A stretch of DNA of 64,000 nucleotides, from assembly GCA_964437415.1 (NCBI GenBank), contig CAYTGN010000014.1:1-64000 (forward strand), written 5' to 3'. This DNA comes from CADEDV01 sp964437415 (GTDB taxonomy: Bacteria; Bacteroidota; Bacteroidia; Chitinophagales; Chitinophagaceae). The notes beneath the pieces were generated by a model. The model made no database searches. It had not been told where the DNA came from and saw only the letters and a list, made by a program, of their open reading frames with translations. How positions within the stretch are numbered: the stretch's first letter is position 1; each line of letters begins with the position of its first letter. Below are positions 60,455-64,000 of the stretch, piece after piece. The translations under genes and the position numbers were made by a program.

Positions 60455-62623
60455 TCAAAACGCTTTTGGTTTTTTAACCGGCTGATTGGGTTTTTGTGTG
60501 TTCTCGTTACCCATATTCTCTACTATCCAGTTGGTCATCTTGCTCCATAAATGAAACGTGGTGTTATCCACTGATCCGGAGATGCCATGGTTCTTATTCG
60601 GGTAATAGGCACTTTCAAAATCAATATTGCTTTTTACCAGGGCCGTGATCATTTGTGTGGCATTTTGAAAATGGACATTGTCATCAGCCGTGCCATGAAC
60701 GATCAGGTATTTTCCTTTTATCTGGTCGGTGAAATTGATCGGCGAGTTATCATCATACCCCTTTGGATTTTCCTGCGGTGTACGCATATATCTTTCTGTA
60801 TAGATATTATCATAGTATCTCCAGGATGTGACCGGCGCCACAGCCACAGCAGCGCTGAACACTTCATTTCCTTTGGTAATGGCCAGCGAACTCATAAAGC
60901 CGCCATAACTCCAGCCCCAATGACCGATATTGTCTTTGTCAACAAAAGACATGTTGCCGAGATACCTGGCAGCATCTATCTGGTCTTCTATTTCATATTT
61001 ACCTAATTGCAAATAGGTTTTCTTTTTGAATTCCTCGCCGCGATAGCCGGTGCCTGTATTGTCCACACTCACGATGACAAAACCTTTTTGGGCCATCAAC
61101 TGGTGCCATGCGCTGACAGCGCCAAAGCGATTGGCTACCTGCTGCGATCCGGGACCTCCGTAATTGCAAAACAGCACCGGGTATTTTTTGTTGGGGTCAA
61201 AATCGGCCGGTTTCAGCATCCATCCATTGAGTGTGTCACCTTTGCTGTTGGGCACTTTGATGAACGCTGCCTTTCCATAGCCATACTCATTGATGGTTTC
61301 CTTCAGCTTCGCATTTTCATTCAAGGTCCTTACCAATTTGGAACTGACGTTTTTCTTTTTATCCACCACAATATCATACAGGGCCACTGATTGCGGTGTA
61401 TTCAGATCGGAACGATAATCATGAAACTGGGTGAATGCATCATTCAGTTCCGCCCGGTGCCATGCTTCACCTTCAGTTAGCTGGTAAGTTTTTTTGCCTG
61501 TAAAATCTGTTACAAACAGGTTGCGGTCCATCGGGCGGGGATAGGCCATCGTGTAATAGATCCTTTTATTCACTTCATCCACTCCATTCACATCGGTGAT
61601 CTCGTAATTGCCTTTGGTGAGCTGCGTTTTTGTTTTCCCGTCAAGGCTATAGAGATATAAATGACGGTAACCATCCATTTCGCTGGTGAACATAAAATTC
61701 TTTCCATCTTTCAGGTACCACCAGTCGTCATTGATCTCTACAAAGTATTTATTCTTTTCTTCATACAGGGTGCTGGCGGTTCCTGTTTTTGCATCTGTCA
61801 GCAGCAATTTAAGATGGTTCTGGTGACGGTTCATCCAATAAACGACCAGTGCATTGTCATCCTGTGTCCATTTGATGCGGGGGATATAAATATCACCCTG
61901 CTCATACTGCGCCTTCACCGTTTTGTTGGCAGCAAGATCATAGATGTGTATTTCAACAACAGAATTATCATCTCCTGCCTTCGGGTATTTATAGCGATAG
62001 TCTTTGTTGTGGGCATTGTCAAAGATCGTCATGTTATACTCTTTCACAAGGGTTTCGTCAAAACGATAATAAGCGATATGATTGCCTTTGGGACTCCATT
62101 GGTAGGCACGGGTAAATTCAAATTCTTCTTCATACACCCAATCGCAGTTGCCGTTGATAATATGGTTCCATTTGCCATCGGTAGTGATGGGCCTTGTGCT
62201 GCCCCCCGCAATATCATGCAGGTAAAGATTATTGTCTTTCACGAAAGCAATCTTGCTGCCATCCGGTGAAAAGGTAGGGTGTAAGATTTTTTCCGTATCC
62301 AACTTCTTTGTTTTTTTAGCGGCAATGTCGTGGAGGTACACGATGTGTTTTGAAGACCGGCGATAGATCTGCTCCCGGTCGGTGAGCACCAGTAGCCGTT
62401 GCTTATCACTGCTCAGCACATAACTGGAAAGTGGTATCGGGTTTCCTTTTTCATCCCTGACATCAGCAGGGGACACCAGGCTTTCAATATTTTCACCGGC
62501 AAAGCCCGGAACAAACTCACCGCGGAATGTTCCTTTTTTATAAATGTCTTCTAAAGTGATGGCTTTTTTTTGCGCAATGGCCAGCACGGGCAGCAAAAAA
62601 AGCAGAACAAGAAATTTTCTCAT
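60455..62623 (-). CDS. S9 family peptidase, dipeptidyl peptidase IV type
   Basis: 722 residues from the ATG at 62623, opening a signal peptide (MRKFLVLLFLLPVLAIAQ). An N-terminal beta-propeller (residues about 50-450: PTFSPDGSKIAFVKDNNLYLH, YQWSPKGNHIAYYRFDE) is followed by the S9 catalytic domain with Ser in GWSYGGFMS, Asp in HGTADDNVHFQN and His in NKNHGIS. The CDWVYEEEF segment holds the paired Glu residues that recognise the substrate N-terminus in DPP-IV. Exported dipeptidyl peptidase that removes X-Pro or X-Ala dipeptides. The frame extends to 62734 but without signal character. Confidence 0.95.
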   Translation of the reverse strand: MRKFLVLLFLLPVLAIAQKKAITLEDIYKKGTFRGEFVPGFAGENIESLVSPADVRDEKGNPIPLSSYVLSSDKQRLLVLTDREQIYRRSSKHIVYLHDIAAKKTKKLDTEKILHPTFSPDGSKIAFVKDNNLYLHDIAGGSTRPITTDGKWNHIINGNCDWVYEEEFEFTRAYQWSPKGNHIAYYRFDETLVKEYNMTIFDNAHNKDYRYKYPKAGDDNSVVEIHIYDLAANKTVKAQYEQGDIYIPRIKWTQDDNALVVYWMNRHQNHLKLLLTDAKTGTASTLYEEKNKYFVEINDDWWYLKDGKNFMFTSEMDGYRHLYLYSLDGKTKTQLTKGNYEITDVNGVDEVNKRIYYTMAYPRPMDRNLFVTDFTGKKTYQLTEGEAWHRAELNDAFTQFHDYRSDLNTPQSVALYDIVVDKKKNVSSKLVRTLNENAKLKETINEYGYGKAAFIKVPNSKGDTLNGWMLKPADFDPNKKYPVLFCNYGGPGSQQVANRFGAVSAWHQLMAQKGFVIVSVDNTGTGYRGEEFKKKTYLQLGKYEIEDQIDAARYLGNMSFVDKDNIGHWGWSYGGFMSSLAITKGNEVFSAAVAVAPVTSWRYYDNIYTERYMRTPQENPKGYDDNSPINFTDQIKGKYLIVHGTADDNVHFQNATQMITALVKSNIDFESAYYPNKNHGISGSVDNTTFHLWSKMTNWIVENMGNENTQKPNQPVKKPKAF

Positions 62624-62686
62624 GTGAATGTGAATTTTTGTGACAGTAAATGTAAAGGAATCATGCCAAAGCATGACGTAGTGTAA

Positions 62687-62713
62687 ATAAAAAAGGGCTG
62701 CATCCAGCCCTTT
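62687..62713 (-). terminator. Terminator of the alpha-oxoamine synthase gene
   Basis: On the minus strand AAAGGGCTG-GATG-CAGCCCTTT is followed by TTTATTTA. It separates the synthase gene from the DPP-IV gene. Confidence 0.8.
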
Positions 62714-62736
62714 GAATATAACAGTAATATTCATTC

Positions 62737-63996
62737 TTATCTCGCTTCAGCCATGTCCGGGATAGCTTCCGCTTTATATTCTCCCGCATCTAATTTTTGC
62801 TTGGTGGCCGAGAAAGCCTCCAGGGTTTTCTGGATGTCTTCGTCTGTATGCACCGCAGTGGGAATGAGGCGATAAATGATATGCCCTTTCGGAATAACGG
62901 GATAAACTACGATTGAGCAGAAGATGTGATAATTTTCACGGATGTCCATTACCATCGCTGTGGCTTCTTCCACACCGCCTTTCATATACACCGGCGTCAC
63001 CACTGAATCGGTATTACCGATATCAAATCCTCTTTCTTTCAGGCCGTTTTGCAGTTTTAGTGCATTTTCCCACAGTTTATCTTTTAATGCAGGTTGGGTG
63101 CGCAGCAGTTCCAGTCTTTTCAGGTTACCGATCACCAATGGCATCGGCAGGCTTTTGGCAAATATTTGCGAACGGATATTGTAACGGATATAATCAATGA
63201 TTTTCTTATCGCCTGCAATGAAGGCGCCGATAGAGGCCATTGACTTGGCGAATGTAGAAAAGTAAAGATCAATCTTATCCTGCACACCTTGTTCTTCGCC
63301 GGCGCCGGCACCTGTTTTTCCCAATGTGCCGAAACCATGTGCGTCATCTACCAGCAGGCGGAATTCATATTTATCTTTCAATGCAGCGATCTCTTTCAGT
63401 TTGCCCTGGTCGCCGGCCATGCCAAATACACCTTCCGTAATTACCAGGATACCACCGGCTTTTTGTTTTTCTATCAGCGCAGTGGCTCTTTGCAGTTGTT
63501 TTTCGAAGTCTTCAATATCATTATGCTTGAACACATAGCGGTGCCCGGGGTGTAAACGCAAACCATCTATAATACAGGCATGACTTTCTGCATCATACAC
63601 AATTACATCATGACGGCCACAAAGCACATCAATAAGGCTCACCATGCCCTGGTATCCGAAGTTCAACAGGATAGCATCTTCCTTTCCTTCAAAAGCAGCC
63701 AGCTCGGCTTCTAATTGTTCATGAAAATTACTGTTGCCACTCATCATCCTGGCTCCCATAGGCAAGGCAAGTCCATATTTTGCAGCGGCATCAGCATCTG
63801 CTTTTCTCACTTCAGGATGGTTAGCCAGCCCGAGATAATTATTTAAACTCCAAACGATCATGTCCTTGCCGCGGAATTTCATCCGGCTTCCGATCTCACC
63901 TTCTAATTTTGGAAAAGCAAAATACCCGTGGGCTCTTTCACGATGCTGACCGATAGGGCCATAATGTTTTAATAATCTTTCGAAAATATCTGCCAT
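62737..63996 (-). CDS. Alpha-oxoamine synthase, candidate serine palmitoyltransferase
   Basis: 419 residues, complete within the window. PLP-dependent fold-type I enzyme of the alpha-oxoamine synthase family (KBL, BioF, HemA, SPT): NNYLGLANHPEV, ESHACIIDG with the His139 that stacks on PLP, DDAHGFGTLG, and the Schiff-base Lys251 in FSTFAKSMASIGAF. It condenses an amino acid with an acyl-CoA. In Bacteroidota that make sphingolipids, such genes are often serine palmitoyltransferase, but 2-amino-3-ketobutyrate CoA ligase is an alternative, and the sequence alone does not decide. Confidence 0.85.
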   Translation of the reverse strand: MADIFERLLKHYGPIGQHRERAHGYFAFPKLEGEIGSRMKFRGKDMIVWSLNNYLGLANHPEVRKADADAAAKYGLALPMGARMMSGNSNFHEQLEAELAAFEGKEDAILLNFGYQGMVSLIDVLCGRHDVIVYDAESHACIIDGLRLHPGHRYVFKHNDIEDFEKQLQRATALIEKQKAGGILVITEGVFGMAGDQGKLKEIAALKDKYEFRLLVDDAHGFGTLGKTGAGAGEEQGVQDKIDLYFSTFAKSMASIGAFIAGDKKIIDYIRYNIRSQIFAKSLPMPLVIGNLKRLELLRTQPALKDKLWENALKLQNGLKERGFDIGNTDSVVTPVYMKGGVEEATAMVMDIRENYHIFCSIVVYPVIPKGHIIYRLIPTAVHTDEDIQKTLEAFSATKQKLDAGEYKAEAIPDMAEAR

Positions 63997-64000
63997 ATTA

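Noticed and set aside
1..64000. CRISPR arrays, insertion sequences, rRNA genes, retrons or toxin-antitoxin pairs
   Set aside because: Checked by eye for regular spaced repeats, transposase motifs and typical gene pairs; none found. The repeated-word spacers are not CRISPR, as repeats are short, unequal and unspaced.

Overview
The window reads as a stretch of chromosome from a Bacteroidota bacterium, most likely family Chitinophagaceae. The clues are two secreted proteins ending in a type IX secretion (Por) sorting domain, a TonB-dependent receptor and a DUF5686 protein with carboxypeptidase-regulatory-like N-termini, many signal peptides ending in AQ or SQ, and upstream boxes of the Bacteroidota form TAnnTTTG in place of the usual -10 box. 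There is no CRISPR array, rRNA operon or insertion sequence. No multi-gene defence or biosynthetic cluster is visible. Most of the window is housekeeping. This assignment is an inference from gene content, not from a database search.

Layout. 1-1.9 kb: a tyrosine recombinase of the IntDOT type next to tRNA-Asp, probably the inner edge of an integrated element that continues left of the window, plus a broken copy of the tRNA 5' half. 2-9.6 kb: accA, dapA, a secreted protein, rnz, a STAS protein, clpC and cmk. 9.9-18.6 kb: two T9SS cargo proteins, an FKBP isomerase, a thioesterase, an exonuclease/GIY-YIG fusion, an rlmK-like methyltransferase, mdh and a redoxin. 18.7-21.4 kb: efp, accB and accC. 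21.4-26.4 kb (minus strand): phoH, a YiiX-type hydrolase, two small lipoproteins, fluC, ppa, a half-size TSUP transporter and a secreted protein. 26.7-36.3 kb: hemerythrin, DUF5686 protein, a frameshifted outer-membrane gene behind a TonB receptor, rpe, and TPR and PD40 lipoproteins. 36.4-50.6 kb: small membrane and secreted proteins, a Tat-signal aminotransferase, hmgA, a serine hydrolase, a Bro-N protein, DUF1801, a porin-like protein, DUF4136, a secreted Hcp-like protein, a large FAD/Fe-S dehydrogenase, an MDR reductase and a TlpA-like protein. 50.7-54.7 kb: the alpha operon infA-rpmJ-rpsM-rpsK-rpsD-rpoA-rplQ. 54.8-64 kb: ppc, aguB-aguA, ubiX, a DPP-IV type peptidase and an alpha-oxoamine synthase (serine palmitoyltransferase candidate).

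How the genes connect. accA, accB and accC supply three of the four acetyl-CoA carboxylase chains. aguA and aguB together convert agmatine to putrescine. mdh and ppc meet at oxaloacetate.

The most unusual signal is not a gene. Many intergenic spacers, including most of those inside the ribosomal operon, are built from short words (7-12 nt) that are tandemly repeated, often followed by their reverse complements, so that each spacer can fold into a hairpin, yet the word differs from spacer to spacer. Other points worth checking: an EF-P with Arg32 in place of the usual Lys at the loop tip, a plus-strand terminator with no gene before it near 60.35 kb, and the half-tRNA copy split by an 18-nt palindrome.
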